Assembly (NCBI GenBank): GCA_032622095.1
Contig: CP136066.1
Location: forward strand, 66,224,278-66,288,277
Source: Siphonodentalium dalli
Lineage: Eukaryota; Mollusca; Scaphopoda; Gadilida; Siphonodentaliidae
Length of the DNA stretch: 64,000 bases
Direction: 5' to 3'
Shown here: positions 48,854 to 60,234 of the stretch, piece after piece
How the letters are laid out: the number at the start of each line of letters is the position of its first letter
Position numbering within the stretch: the stretch's first letter is position 1
The notes under the pieces: generated by a model
What the model was told of the DNA's origin: nothing
The model's input: the letters and a program-made list of their open reading frames with translations, nothing else
The model's database searches: none
Program-made: the position numbers and the translations under genes

Positions 48854-48882
48854 AGTTAGAACCTTCTGGTTCTCACGCGACG

Positions 48883-51280
48883 AATTCTATACATCGACAA
48901 TGCATTTTCATCGGAGATTACAACGCGAAACACACCATCTACGGCTGCAACGTGACCAACACCAACGGCAACCGAATGTTCGACATCATCGAAGACTTAG
49001 ATCTAATCATATTCAACCACGAAGTTGAACCTACACATTACCACGCTCCAACCAACACATGGTACATCCTCGACCTAGCCATCGCCACCCCATCCATCGC
49101 CACAAAACGATTCCAGTGCCAAGTAGGAGACGACGTCTCCAGCGACCACCTACCCCTTCACATCAAGACGCCACGCCAGCAACGCCAGCATAGATCGCTA
49201 CCAGAAAACTATGCGCAGCAACCTCAAAAAAGCCAACTGGGACCTCTTCCGACAACACATCACCGACAACATAGATACCCCATCGGTCACGACAACAACC
49301 AACATCGACACTACATGCCATGAGCTTTCAACGACCATCGACTCCGCCCTAGACATAGCATTCCCGAAACAACAAGTCAACACCACAGCATGGCGCGTCT
49401 CCCCGGAAACCATCAACATGATCCGACTAAAACTAAAGCTACGAAGACTACAGCAGAAATATCCAGGAGACCTCCACTACAAACAACTCTACAACTCAAT
49501 GAACAAACAAGTCAAAGCAGCAATACAAAAAGAAAATCGGAATCCTGGCAACGATCAACAACAGAACTCGGCAACATGTCAATTAACAAAAACTTCTGGA
49601 AAACATTCAAAACTCTAACCGGCACCGGAACAACCAACAACAACACGGAAAACCCCTACAAACCAGACGGAAACCTTACCTCAGGGGACAATGAAAAAGC
49701 CGAGGCCTTCGCAGAAATTCTAAAAAGTATCCACAACACCATCAGGGCCAAGCATACGACGACAACTTCAAAACGATCGTTGAAAACCATATTAAAGATA
49801 ATCCAGACCTCTTCCAACCACTAAACAACACCGACAGCGACCGTGATGAAGTCTTTCCCATTGCATCACCCATCACACACGAAGAGATAATATCCAATCT
49901 AAAGAAGGGAAAAAACAATTCAGCTCCAGGCAACGACAGCATCACATACTCAATACTTCGCCAAGCTCCACCAGCCTTCTTCGCCCGACTACTACTGCTC
50001 GTCAACGCTTGCCTAACCATTGGATACTTCCCAACAGCATGGAAAACAGCAGTAGGAGTAATGATCACAAAGCCAGACAAAGACCGATCCATCCCCAGCA
50101 ACTACCGACCCATCAGCCTCCTTGAATGTACGGGAAAACTCTTCGAGAGAATAATCAGCAGCAGACTCCGAGACCACCTAGATTCCTCCAACTTTTACAA
50201 CCCATGGCAGCGCGGATATTGACAAGGAAAAGAGGGCATAGAACACATCATCAGAATAGCAGAAGACGTCCGACTATCCCTAGGAAAAAAATGGACAACA
50301 GCCGCAGTCTTCCTTGACGTAGAAAAAGCCTTTGACTCAGTATGGCACGGCGGCCTCCGATACAAGATCAGCCACCTCAACCTTGCAAGAAAATACACAC
50401 GCTTATCTCTTCATTCATAAAAGACCATCAACTCAGCGTCCGTGTCAACAACGAAACATCAAACCCAGTTCACCTACGCGCCGGAACACCACAAGGATAA
50501 GTACTAAGCCCGCTCCTCTGCTTAATCTACGCCAACGACCTACCCATAGACAAGAGACACAACGTTGAAATTTCACAGTTCGCCGACGACCTAGGACTCT
50601 GAACGACACATACAAACCCCCAAATCCTACAGAAAAGACTGAAAAAGACACTCGACGACCTATCAATATGGTGCTCAAAATGGAGAATTAAACTCAACGC
50701 CAAAAAGACACAACTCATCATATTCCACAGAAGAAAAACAACACAATCCATCAACATCAAGATAGACAACGAGACAATCCAACCATCCAACCAAGCGATC
50801 CTAATAGGAATAACACTAGACCAGCAAATGACCTTCGTTCCTCATATCAACAAGATAGCAGATACAGCCCGAAAAAGAACAAATCTGCTAAGATGCCTCC
50901 TGAGAACAGACTGGGGAACCAACTGCCAAACCCTCATCAACCTCTACCAAATCTACGTCCGACCAGTCATGGAGTACGGTGCCGCCATCATCAAAGCAGC
51001 CCCAAAGACCTACATTGAAAAACTACAGAAAGTCCAAAACCAAGCCCTCCGCATCGTGCTCCGCAACCACAATGGACACTGATCAACGCCCTCCACGACG
51101 CAGCGAATATACATACAATCAAGCAAAGACTGATGGAACTCAGAAACATGACACTATCCCGACTAGACAACAGCCCACTCCTCCTAGAATTCCAAGTTAG
51201 AAACCAACTGCTCACCACGAAAAAGACGAAGTCCATCCTACAACTAGACGCAACAGATAGACCCATATAACCTCGACTCC
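48883..51280 (+). pseudogene. Jockey-like LINE: rest of endonuclease and reverse transcriptase
   Basis: The endonuclease resumes with FIGDYNAKHTIYGC and ends with the SDHLPLHI motif (about 49140-49165). Then come a linker, the reverse transcriptase start KKGKNNSAPGNDSITY (about 49905), NYRPISLLECTGKLFERII, FLDVEKAFDSVWHGGL (about 50310), YANDLPID, the catalytic QFADDLGL (about 50575), then thumb motifs (IYVRPVMEYGAA near 50955). The C-terminus follows in shifted frames to about 51270. At least five stops or frameshifts (for example 50221, 50419 and 50600) make it inactive. The motif order and A/C-rich sense strand fit the Jockey clade. The 3' UTR continues to about 51430. Confidence 0.9.
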
Positions 51281-51430
51281 TCCACCACGCTTCCACCGCT
51301 TTGCCTCCAACCCCAGTAACTACGACAGCCACAAGATCGATCCCCATCGAATAATCAAGAAAGGGTGAAGGGACGTGCAAACTGCAGTCCGACCATCCTA
51401 CCCGGTCTTCGGCCGGAAACGACACAACAA
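51281..51430 (+). other. 3' UTR of the Jockey-like LINE
   Basis: ATCGAATAATCAAGAAAGGG, GCAGTCCGACCATCCTACCC and the hairpin CCGG-TCTTCGG-CCGG match the 3' end of the nested short element at 45225-45312, which defines the family's 3' end. Confidence 0.7.
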
Positions 51431-51829
51431 CATACGAACTCGTCGTCTTCCTGCACTATCCCAAACTTAACTAACATTATTGCGACTCTGGGACCCTGCG
51501 ATGTCTACTGGTTGTGTGTATATATATATACTATAGACAAAACTCATTACGCGATTCACATTATTTCCATAGCATTATTATTTCCGTAGCAATACGTTAA
51601 TTATTCGTTAATTCATGGTATAAAACTGATTTTTTAAATTATAGAATGTTTGACGATATAGACTATATAGTTGGACAAACTAGGGGCTTAACAACGTTGT
51701 GTTGTTTTTATCAATGTGTGCGTAGTATTTCTCATCCATAAATGCATAATAGTCGAAACAGTGTAGGTTTTTATGTGTACCCATACCATAGCATGGTATA
51801 CATCGTGTCGACGTCCGGATTGACCACTC
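51431..51829. other. No gene identified
   Basis: AT-rich with a TA run (51521-51532). Confidence 0.3.
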
Positions 51830-52330
51830 GCCGTTCGTTCTTTCGTTCGTCCGTCCGTCCGTATGTCTGTCCGCCTGTATGTAAGTCCGTTCGTAGACAC
51901 TTTACGACATAAGGCGATAACTCAAACATTTTCTGTCCAATCGGAACCAAGATTTGTATATGAATTTCAGACGAAAATACAGATCGAGTTCGAATATCCT
52001 AGTTTTGTTTAGAGTTATGGCCCTTTTTTGACTTATAATGCACGAATGCTGCCATAAATCAAACATTTGTTTATCCGATTGGAACCAAATTTGGTATGTG
52101 AGTTTCTAAGCCCAGAATACAGATCGAGTTCGAATATGGTTTGGATCCGATGTTCTCTTTCATACTTATGGCCCTTTGACATAGCATGCACGCATATGTC
52201 GGTTAATCAACTATTTTCCATCTGCTCGGATCCAAATTTGGTATGTGAGATTTTCAACTCTAAATACAGATCAAGTTGTTATACCGGAGTTATGGCCATT
52301 TTTGAAATAAGAATTATCCAGATTATAAAC
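51830..52330 (+). repeat. Dispersed repeat with GTCC head and three roughly 110-130-bp internal units
   Basis: After CGTTCGTCCGTCCGTCCG, three related blocks follow (about 51920, 52050 and 52205). They share ATCAAACATTT.., GGAACCAAATTTGGTATGTG, AATACAGATCGAGTT and GTTATGGCC. This is a common style of invertebrate dispersed repeat. No coding region. Confidence 0.6.
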
Positions 52331-52389
52331 GAAGTAACTTACAATTAATTAATACCTGTTACTCTATGTGAGAGACAAGAGGCAATGTG

Positions 52390-53457
52390 GTTTATTGAAT
52401 TGAGAGTTATTCACAGGCCATAAGAGAATGGCCACACACAGAGTAGAGCACGTTGAGATTTCAGTATTTTACTTTTTTTTGGAAAGTGATTCAGTGTGGC
52501 TGTTATATTTTATTTATTAAAGATGACAGGTATGGCTTTTTATGTAGTACTATTATTCGAATTTCCCCATATTTGTATTCCATACGTCACGTGACTGTGA
52601 ATCAGACAATGGTACAACTGTCGTAAATTTATCTCTGGCAGGGTATGTTTGACTCTGTTGATTGCATAACGTGCTCTATATATTCTAGTTACAATTACTG
52701 CAGTGTGTTTATTGAACGTTAAGTTTTCATCCAGGTGGATACGTAGAAATTTAATCGAGTTTTCTTTGCAATTCTACCTATTATGTCAATTATTTGCGCA
52801 CTTATTTTTAATGTTTGATTTGTTGAGTTATTGACCCCCGTGTCGGTTGAAATAAAATATATATTTTTGTTCTAACGTTCAAGTATACACCATTTGTTGA
52901 GTAATTCAAGTTGGACATTTGTATGCTTAATTAAAAGGGGTATCTATATTGTGGTGAGAGGCGTACACTGTAGTTCATCTGCAAATGATAGAAGGGGTAA
53001 TGTCGTTCACATGGATAATAAATTAGTATTTGACTTGTGGTTATCCACGTGGGACATCAGTTGTTATGCCTCTTTCATCTGAAACACAGCCGTCCAAATC
53101 TACATATTGAGTTCTATCCTTTAAATAACTCACCTCGTATTCCATAGAATTGTAGTTTGGTTATGAGTAGATCATGATTGTTTCAAATGCTTTAGAGAAG
53201 TCAATAAAGGTGGGTAACGTAAAATCTTGTGTTTTGTTGTCATTATTGATCACTATGTCGTTGAGAAGTCGAATTATAGGGTGGACTGTGAAATGACCTT
53301 TGCGGAACGCATATTGGTCTTTGTAGAACTTGTCGTGGAAGAATCCCGCTAGCTCCAGATTGTCGTTCACCAGGAAGACAGAACAGGTTGAATTACAGTA
53401 CCGAATTCCGTGAATTAACTCATTGTTATATGTCTTTTTACATGTACAACATGTCAA
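52390..53457 (-). pseudogene. Degenerate LINE reverse transcriptase fragment (CR1/Jockey-like)
   Basis: Read on the minus strand from 53457: DQYAFRKGHFTVHPIIRL and FIDFSKAF (53161-53240), then YGIRGELF, RTQYVDLDG, DVPRG followed by a stop (GVPQG position), VNDIT, a broken FADDTTVYASHHN-like segment (about 52965), DENLTFNKHT-like words (about 52720), INRVKHTLPEINLRQLYH (about 52630) and a THVTYGIQIWGNS-like region (about 52580). The frame changes many times, so it is inactive. It differs from both other LINEs in the window. Confidence 0.8.
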
Positions 53458-53789
53458 ATATTATTGCTATATCTTGTCTTGAAATTGGATAATAGTAAAA
53501 TTTTAGGCACATCTCGTACATTGCGGGCCCCAAGACTGAATTATTCCATTCGAATTTATGAACGGTTTTCTATTCGAAATTCGATTTGAGTGAAAGAGCT
53601 TTATTCGCAGGCCCTAATTCCACGAACCGGTACAAACTCCTTTGCTCTAAGACAACTATTATTCAAGTATTAAATATTTTTTCGTAAAAGCATTTTATAA
53701 TTTTCAAGATTTATTTATCTTTCTTTAAGAACATGAAAAGCTTTCATCTGAGCTTGAAAGTATACAAGTGAAGCGCGCGTTCTTATAGG
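53458..53789. other. No gene identified
   Basis: Spacer; nothing recognised. Confidence 0.3.
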
Positions 53790-54250
53790 TTAAAGGCACG
53801 GGCGGCGTTCGTTGCAGAAATATTCATATTTGTTCAAATCGCCATCAAAAGAAGGAATATTAAAATATAAATAGTTTTGCTCATATGCCAAACATAATCA
53901 GCGCGTAAATAGTATATTGTCGTCAAGACGTACGATGATGAGCCTGCTCGTGTTACAGAAGTTTTGTTTACATAACACAGCGCAATACTATTCGTTAATC
54001 GCACAAAAATGATATAAACGTTCTTTATTATTTCCATATCGGGAAAACTGTAACAAATAACGCTCTTTATGTTTACCAACAAAGGGAAAAAACAAAGGGA
54101 AAAAACAATAATATACTGTTATGACATATTTCTGATTGGTGTAAGAACAAAGTCTGTCTATATTTTACTATTCTTTCTGTTTATGGCGGTTTTTGACGGA
54201 GGTGAATATTTTAACAGCATACCCACCTCCAACGCCGCCCGTATCTTTAA
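53790..54250. mobile_element. TTAA-flanked foldback element R, copy 1
   Basis: TTAA at 53790-53793 and 54247-54250 flank ends AGGCACGGGCGGCGTT and AACGCCGCCCGTATCT. The arms pair over roughly 110 bp with mismatches. The centre contains AACG(T/C)TCTTTAT words. TTAA targets are used by piggyBac and Kolobok transposons, so this is a non-autonomous relative of one of these. Its right flank is BEL/Pao sequence, and the paralogous BEL/Pao copy has an uninterrupted TTTAAACGATG (56766). Confidence 0.8.
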
Positions 54251-54785
54251 AAGATGTTCAGGACTTATATTCCAGCATGTTTGTGGACAATTTTCGCCAA
54301 AGGTACAGTTCATACAATTATATGAGGTTACACGTACTGCTATGGGTGCGGCTCATTTCAATGTCAGATCTTGGGCATCAAGTTGCAAATCCCTCAGTGA
54401 AATAGCTGCATATGATGGGGTGTTAGATCTCTCTGAGAATGAGATGGGACACTGCGATAGACTCAATCGGGTTTCAATATTTGGAACCAGCAAATTTCCA
54501 CTTGATTACTGAGAGAGAAGTGCTATGTAACCATTTTCACCTTGTACAATCGTTAGGGTTAATTGCTCCACACATAATGGGCGGGGAAATATTTTTTCAA
54601 TGATTGTGGTCTCTAACTCTGGAATGGGACGATCCAATCCCTGACGACGTCGGAGCCGAGTGGACGGGAATCAGTCAAAACATTTCTCAAGCATCGAAAG
54701 TAACATTAGATCGCATTCTTCTATGGCCATGCTCAAAGATCAAATCTAAAGTAGCATGTATTCTCGGACGCAATATCTAAGTGTT
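54247..54785 (+). pseudogene. BEL/Pao retrotransposon pol fragment 1
   Basis: Pieces of reverse transcriptase and the Pao-specific region are readable across frames: the catalytic MFVDNF (YVDD/N box, about 54280), AAHFNVRSWASSCKSLSEIA (about 54350), AYDGVLDLSENE, then GLIAPHIMGGEI and EWDDPIPDDVGAEWTG (about 54620-54665). In BEL/Pao elements this follows the RT palm and leads into the RNase H part. Stops and frameshifts are frequent. It ends near 54785. Its 5' side is replaced by foldback element R. Confidence 0.85.
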
Positions 54786-54949
54786 GGATCAATGTGTTAC
54801 ATGTAAAAAGGTCATCGGAATAATATACAGTATCTGGCCCCTAGATCGCATCACCTGCCTGCTACACGTATTAGGGTCAGTGAGGCCGCACCCTTTAAAA
54901 TAACTGGAGTGGATTTCACGGGCAAAATAAACATCACCGAAACATACTG
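54786..54949. other. No gene identified
   Basis: Short spacer. Confidence 0.3.
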
Positions 54950-55083
54950 TTTATGCCATATTTCTGATTGGTATAAGAACAAGGTATGTCTATATTTTAA
55001 TATTCTTTCTGTTTATGGCGATTTGTGACGGAGGTGAATATTTTAACAGCAAACCCACAGCCAAAGCCGCCCGTATCTTTAAA
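54950..55083. mobile_element. Foldback element R, right half
   Basis: Matches the right arm of 53794-54246 (TATTCTTTCTGTTTATGGCG, GACGGAGGTGAATATTTTAA, GCCGCCCGTATCTTTAAA). The left part is missing or too diverged to see. Confidence 0.7.
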
Positions 55084-55384
55084 CATACATTTGTTTAGAA
55101 CACAATACTTCAAGTTCATGCATATACCGATCTCAGGCCTTACCTTCGTGAAACTTAATCGAAGTCTCTCTAAACTTTTACGCAAATATTTACCATTAAG
55201 CGTAAATAATTTGCGCTAAAGCGCAAATAGATAATATTAACGCTTAAGCGCAAATGATTAAAATAAAAATGCATATGCATTGACCCTCACCCACATGAAT
55301 TTAAACGGCACAGGCCATGAACACATCACTCAAACATACTGATCAATTTGATTGGTCAACAATTGTGGCGTCAGTTAAGGAGCC
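55084..55384. repeat. Cluster of TTTGCGC/TTACGC words
   Basis: Between about 55179 and 55262, GCGCAAAT, TTTGCGC, AAGCGTAAAT and ACGCTTAAGCGC words alternate in both orientations. An inverse cluster lies at 55896-55942, so the two may be ends of one element of about 760 bp. Confidence 0.5.
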
Positions 55385-55890
55385 AAAAAGTTCACTTTTC
55401 TTCAATTTTAGAGTCCACCATATGAGGGACGCAATCCACCAATAACCCCTAACTAATTCCCTTGGTATTACCATGGAATTTGTATATATATTTCTGCAAA
55501 AGATTTCCCTTTAATAAAATTTACTAGAGCTCCGGGATGGAGAGACACATTATTGGGGGCAGGGATGCTGATAATATGAAAATAGGTTTGTTTCCCTTAG
55601 TTGAAGTCAATAAGTACACTATGTGAAGGAAGCGGTTCCCAGTAACCCATCATTCTATTTGTATGGCCATGGAAATGGTATAGATGTGTTCAGGAGCTGT
55701 CCCTTTAATAAAAGAAATACTGTAAATCTGGGAGTGATACACAAATACTTGGGACGGTGATGCTGATATGCATAAGTATTATGGAAATATGTTGCTCTCT
55801 TCAATTTTTGAGTCTATATAGGGCCATACTAATATACTATGATAATGAGATGGACTCAATAATTCAGTCGGGGGGGGGGGCTTAAGTAAG
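55385..55890. repeat. Diverged tandem repeat (period about 205 bp)
   Basis: CTTCAATTTTAGAGTC (55400), TTAGTTGAAGTCAATAAG (55598) and CTTCAATTTTTGAGTC (55800) head similar blocks that share TCCCTTTAATAAAA and GATGCTGATA. Confidence 0.5.
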
Positions 55891-56639
55891 TGTTAGATAT
55901 TTGCGTTTAAGCGTAAATGATTTACGCTTAGGCTCAATAAATTGATAGACACCTATTTGTGCAAATAAGTAATAAATGTGAAAATGGGCTCCCATACTGT
56001 TTTTGGGTTGTGCGCGCTACTTTTACCAAGCATACAAACTAGATATACATGCCGTACCAGTCATATTTAAATGTAATAGTTGAATATAACTATACTAGTT
56101 GAATTCAGGATGAGCCAGACCTTACCAAATGGTAGTATTTTAAATAACAAATAACATCAACTATAATTACTTCTCACCCATGGAAGGCCTTTTTCACATT
56201 TATCCCGTAATATTTGCGATTATGTGAGGCTATTACACCGAACCGGTAACGCTCCCTCGATTGGATGTGCTCGGGTGTTTCCGCGACCGCAAAATACAAC
56301 ACACCGGATTCTTATCAATTACCGTACTTCAATATTGTACTGGATAATGGTCATATTGTTGGAATATTATGTAATGAATAATGCTAATATGTTTATATTG
56401 GTTGAGTTGGCCGTGTAATGACATCACTGAGGAGTCTTCTAGGAATATATGGTTGGTGTGACATGTGTATGAATGGGGAGAGTGGTAAGGTTATTTATTT
56501 GTTCACAAGTGTCAATTCATTGTGAACATTATCCAGCAAAATAAATTATTTTGATGCCAAAATGGTGCCTTGTCCTTTCTCTTTGTGTTCCTATCTATAG
56601 GGTTTTAAAGGCAGGCCAGAGTAATTAGCTGACATAGAA
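55891..56639. other. No gene identified
   Basis: Starts with the inverse TTACGC cluster (55896-55942). The rest is AT-rich with short frames only. Confidence 0.3.
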
Positions 56640-58075
56640 AATGCGTTCTTGAACATAAGTTTGGTTGACAATGACAAGGGTTTTACACGTTTCTTGTTTA
56701 ACAGCTCATTGTTTGGTGCGACGTCATTTCCGTTCATTCTGAACGCAACTGTACTCAAACATTTGGATTTAAACGATGTTCAGGACTTACATTCCAGCAT
56801 GTTTGTGGACAATTTCCGTCAAAGGAACAGTTCATGCAATTATATGAGGTTACACCAACTGCTGTGTATGGGTGGGGCTCATTTCAATGTCATATCATGG
56901 ACATCAAATTGGAAATCCCTCAGTGAAATTGCTGCATATGATGGGGTGTCAGATCTCTCTGAGAATGAAATGGGACACTGTGATTGACTATCGGGTTTCA
57001 ATATTTGGAACCACCAAATTCCCACTTTATTACTAAGAGAGAAGTGTTACGTAACATTTCCACCTTGTACGATCCTTTAGGGTTAATTTCTCCAGACATC
57101 ATGTGCGGGAAAATATTTTGTCAAGGATTGTGGTCTCTAAATCTGGAATAGTATGATCCAGTCCCTGGTGACATCGGGCTGAGTCGACGGGAATCAGTCA
57201 AAACATTTCTGAAGCATTGACAGTGACATTAGATCGCATTCTTCTATGGCCATGCTCAAAGATCAAATCTAAAGTTGCATGTATTCGCGGACGCAAGTCT
57301 TTAAGTATTCAGCAGTGTGGCATACATCCAGTGTTATGATGAACATGTACAGAGTCATGTCATGGCAAATGGTCGCGTCGCACCGTTGAAGAAATTAACA
57401 ATTACATGCACGCTTAGAACTTTTAGCCTGTTTATTAGTGTCGAGGCAAGCATGTTCAGTGGTGCTTACCGCATCTGAACTTCGAGACACATATGTGGTG
57501 TGACAGCCAAATTGCAATTGCGTGGACAACTTCTTATAACACTTTACTGGTATACGTGTCTACTCGTGCGCGATAGATCTGGTCATTGGCCGAGATATGT
57601 TCCTGGAGCTATTGTCGTTCGGAACTTAATCCGGCTTAACTACTAAGTCGCTCTTGTAGCGTTGAGACTTTGATGGGTTCAAACATCTGGTGACATGGCC
57701 CACACCAATAACGGAAAATGATTGCGAACAAGTGCTGGAGAATGAAAGTCTGACACATGTAGCTGCTTCCGAAGCAACATGTGTTCCGCTCACTGACGCC
57801 GCCAGATTGTCATCGTGTAGATAATTACATGTACACACGTGACTGCCTGTGTTCTCCGTGTTGTTGACAAATCGAAACACGATAGTCTGGATGACATTGA
57901 TATAACTCTGAGCGAACTGAATCGCGCTGATGATTTAATTGTCAAAATGTGCCAAATGGAATGTTTTCGCGAACTGCGTCAACGTCTACCAAGTGATAAA
58001 TCACCATCAGCTCCAATCATCAACAAGAACACCATAGTCAGAAATGGTAACGCCACCAAGATCATATTATTAGCC
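56640..58075 (+). pseudogene. BEL/Pao retrotransposon pol fragment 2 (RT, Pao region, RNase H, pre-integrase linker)
   Basis: The longest BEL/Pao piece. A 112-codon frame (56649-56987) contains LFGATSFPFILNATVLKHL and the catalytic FVDN box, then HFNVISWTSNWKSLSEIA. Later, in changing frames: the Pao region near 57040-57170, AYIQCYDEHVQSHVMANGRV and APLKKLT (about 57312-57395), the RNase H-like WCDSQIAIAWT (about 57495) and CRSELNPA (about 57610), then TACVLRVVDKSK...LSELNRADDLIVKMCQMECF (57842-57970), the conserved segment before the integrase. Many stops and frameshifts; no LTR, gag or integrase core seen. Inactive. Confidence 0.9.
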
Positions 58076-58555
58076 ATAAATATAAATTATAATATAATTA
58101 TAATATAAACTAGCTTTCAAATTTCATGTGGGAAATTTTGATACTTCCATATATCAAGTTTTCCCGTTTCTCGTGTTATACATTACATTCTTCAGTTAAG
58201 TTGTCTCGCTTTTTATTTCCCCCGATAGGTGGGATATTTAATACGTGATTTTGCGTTTACCGTGTGCCGATAGATTTCGACTATCCCAATAAATGGACAT
58301 CATGGAGTAAATGTTAGCCCGAAAGTAATATTACTGTTCTTTGTTATCATATGGAATCGTATTGATCCAGCCCTGAATCGCAGAATACCAGCCCAATTAT
58401 ATCGACAGTGTATCGTGAATAAAAACCACGCCAAGCTGCTAGGATTCGAATCAGCCCGGACCCACGCATTGTTTTCATGCGGGATTTTAGAGACCAGAAC
58501 AGTGCGGTGTTTCATGAAACCTCTATACGCAGAGTTTGGGGCCGCAGATACACAG
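58076..58555. other. No gene identified
   Basis: Frames near 58300-58618 are open for about 70 codons on both strands without a recognisable family. Confidence 0.3.
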
Positions 58556-59050
58556 ACGTGTGGCGATATTAACCCCTACTTTCCAGAATTTCAATATGGT
58601 ATCTGCATACAAGATTGACATTACATGACATACTGTCCAGACCCCCCCCCCCCCCATGTCGCCATCGTACCACGAATAACTCCACGGATATATGTAGCGA
58701 AACTATACCATCGACTATATTCGCATAGAAACAAGTGGGAATCGCCCACCAAAGCCATGCCAGGCAATTAGCACTCGAAATGGCGACATCACAATGTTTG
58801 TCGCGATGAAGAACACGAAAACCCACCCACGCACGGTTGGGGGCTGCGACCGCGCGTAAGTATTAACCCCTTAATTTCCACAATTTCGATATTGTCACAA
58901 TCGTATAGCGGAACTAACGTCGACTATATATTCGCGAAGTAATAAGGAATATTGCCCAACATATCCTGGTAATTAACCCTCGATATGTCATCATCGCCGA
59001 TTATATGTTCGCCGCCAATGAAGCGAACAACCCGAACCGCCCGTGTGGCG
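58556..59050. repeat. Two diverged tandem blocks
   Basis: ATTAACCCCTACTTTCCAGAATTTC (about 58569) and ATTAACCCCTTAATTTCCAC (about 58862) start similar blocks. Both then carry TAGCG.AACTA, CGACTATAT.TTCGC, AATT..CACTCGA/CCCTCGATATG and GCGAAC-like words. The first contains a C run (58640-58654). Confidence 0.5.
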
Positions 59051-59268
59051 TCTAATTATGATGATTTTAGTGGTCATGCAGTATAGTGGTCATGTAGCTT
59101 AGTGCTTGTGGCCTTATGAATCCTTAGTATTGAATATTTTCCAAGAAATGCCATATTGGACTGTTTTTGGATGTTTTTGTCCATTTTAAAAGATATTTCT
59201 GTGCACAAATAGCAAAAAACAATGAACACAATTAGTGTTTAATGTGTATAATCATTTGAACGTTCCTC
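59051..59268. other. No gene identified
   Basis: Spacer. Confidence 0.3.
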
Positions 59269-59743
59269 CTAAGATACCACGGGAGGCCTTAGTTGTCGAA
59301 TATATTCATATTTGTTCCAATCACATTAAAACGCATACAGTTTCGTTCATATATACCATGACCATCACGTAAACAGCATGCTATCATAAATACCTGCTAT
59401 ATTTTACCAAGAGTCTGATTGTGTTACAGAAGACAGCACAGTGGTACTGGCTAATCACACACAAATGATAGAAACGCTCTTTATTAGTTCCATATCAGGA
59501 ATTCAGCAACAAAGAACGCTCTTTATGTTTACCATCATAATATAAACAAACACTAGGAAAGTAACTTTTTATGCTTTTGTTTACATAACAATGGTCAAAT
59601 ATATGACAATAACATACTGTTTATCCGATATTTCTTATTTGTAATCGGACAAAGTCTGTCTAAATTTTAATATTCTTTCTGTTTGTGGTGGTTTTTGACC
59701 GGTGGAAATATTTTCACAACCAAGGCCCTCCGTACCTTTAAGC
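59269..59743. mobile_element. TTAA foldback element R, copy 2
   Basis: Ends AAGATACCACGGGAGGCCTTAG and AAGGCCCTCCGTACCTTTAA are inverted. The interior matches copy 1 (AATATTCATATTTGTTC, GTGTTACAGAAG, AACGCTCTTTATTA, TTTCTGTTTGTGG). Its right half is repeated at 62996-63224 in the downstream duplication, where about 15 bp of the right end is deleted. Confidence 0.75.
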
Positions 59744-59758
59744 CAATCAACAGTTACT

Positions 59759-60186
59759 GAATTTCACATACTTTTTCAAGAAACTGACTCCAAATTTGAA
59801 CGTTGATTATGGGGTAGGTGTAATCACAAAAGGCTATAATCTTGTCATTCCAGATTCTAGTCATTGCAGACAAAGGTTGCTTTATTCCAGTTTGTGTATA
59901 TTGTTTCATCAATACTTTAGTGGAGGTATATTTAGAACTTAATGGGCATGTCATATAGTACAATCCCGAAATAATAATTCGCCACCGAGTGGCAACACAA
60001 AGGATTGTAGCTCTGAATATGAACATCAGATCAGGAAGCAGTAAAGAAAGTATGAAAGAATGTTTGTAGTAATATTTTATGTAATAACTTCCATGTTTTC
60101 TGAGATTTTGTCAGTATGGTTTCCCCTACCCCATTTTTTCAGATATTCAAATTTGGAGTCAGTTTCCAGAAACTCGAGTGAAACCC
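59759..60186. mobile_element. 428-bp foldback element
   Basis: GAAACTGACTCCAAATTTGAA and GGGGTAGG near the left end pair with CCTACCCC and TTCAAATTTGGAGTCAGTTT near the right end; the ends TTTCAC and GTGAAA also match. A 90-codon minus-strand frame (59754-60026) inside it has no recognised family. A second copy lies at 63236-63664. Confidence 0.7.
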
Positions 60187-60234
60187 TGTGACATTCATTG
60201 ACATATACAATGTAAAGCTATTATTATTTCAACA

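Larger units (their letters stand above)
45358..48882. mobile_element. 3.5-kb element with perfect 29-bp terminal inverted repeats
   Basis: The ends 45358-45386 and 48854-48882 are perfect 29-bp inverted repeats starting CGTCGCGTGAGAACCAGAAG. Each end contains its own small palindrome (AGAACC-AGAA-GGTTCT). GTTCTATCTAC or GTAGATAGAAC words and close variants lie near both ends (about 45567, 45625, 45676, 48382, 48445, 48682, 48723 and 48813), like subterminal transposase-binding sites. No transposase is visible. Inside lie a second inverted-repeat element (46120-48184) and a minisatellite (46340-47720). It splits the LINE endonuclease frame precisely. I see no clean target duplication. Superfamily unknown. 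Confidence 0.8.

Noticed and set aside
59754-60026. Conserved 90-codon minus-strand gene (also 63241-63504)
   Set aside because: The two copies are identical because the DNA was duplicated recently. The frame sits in a foldback element with no known family.
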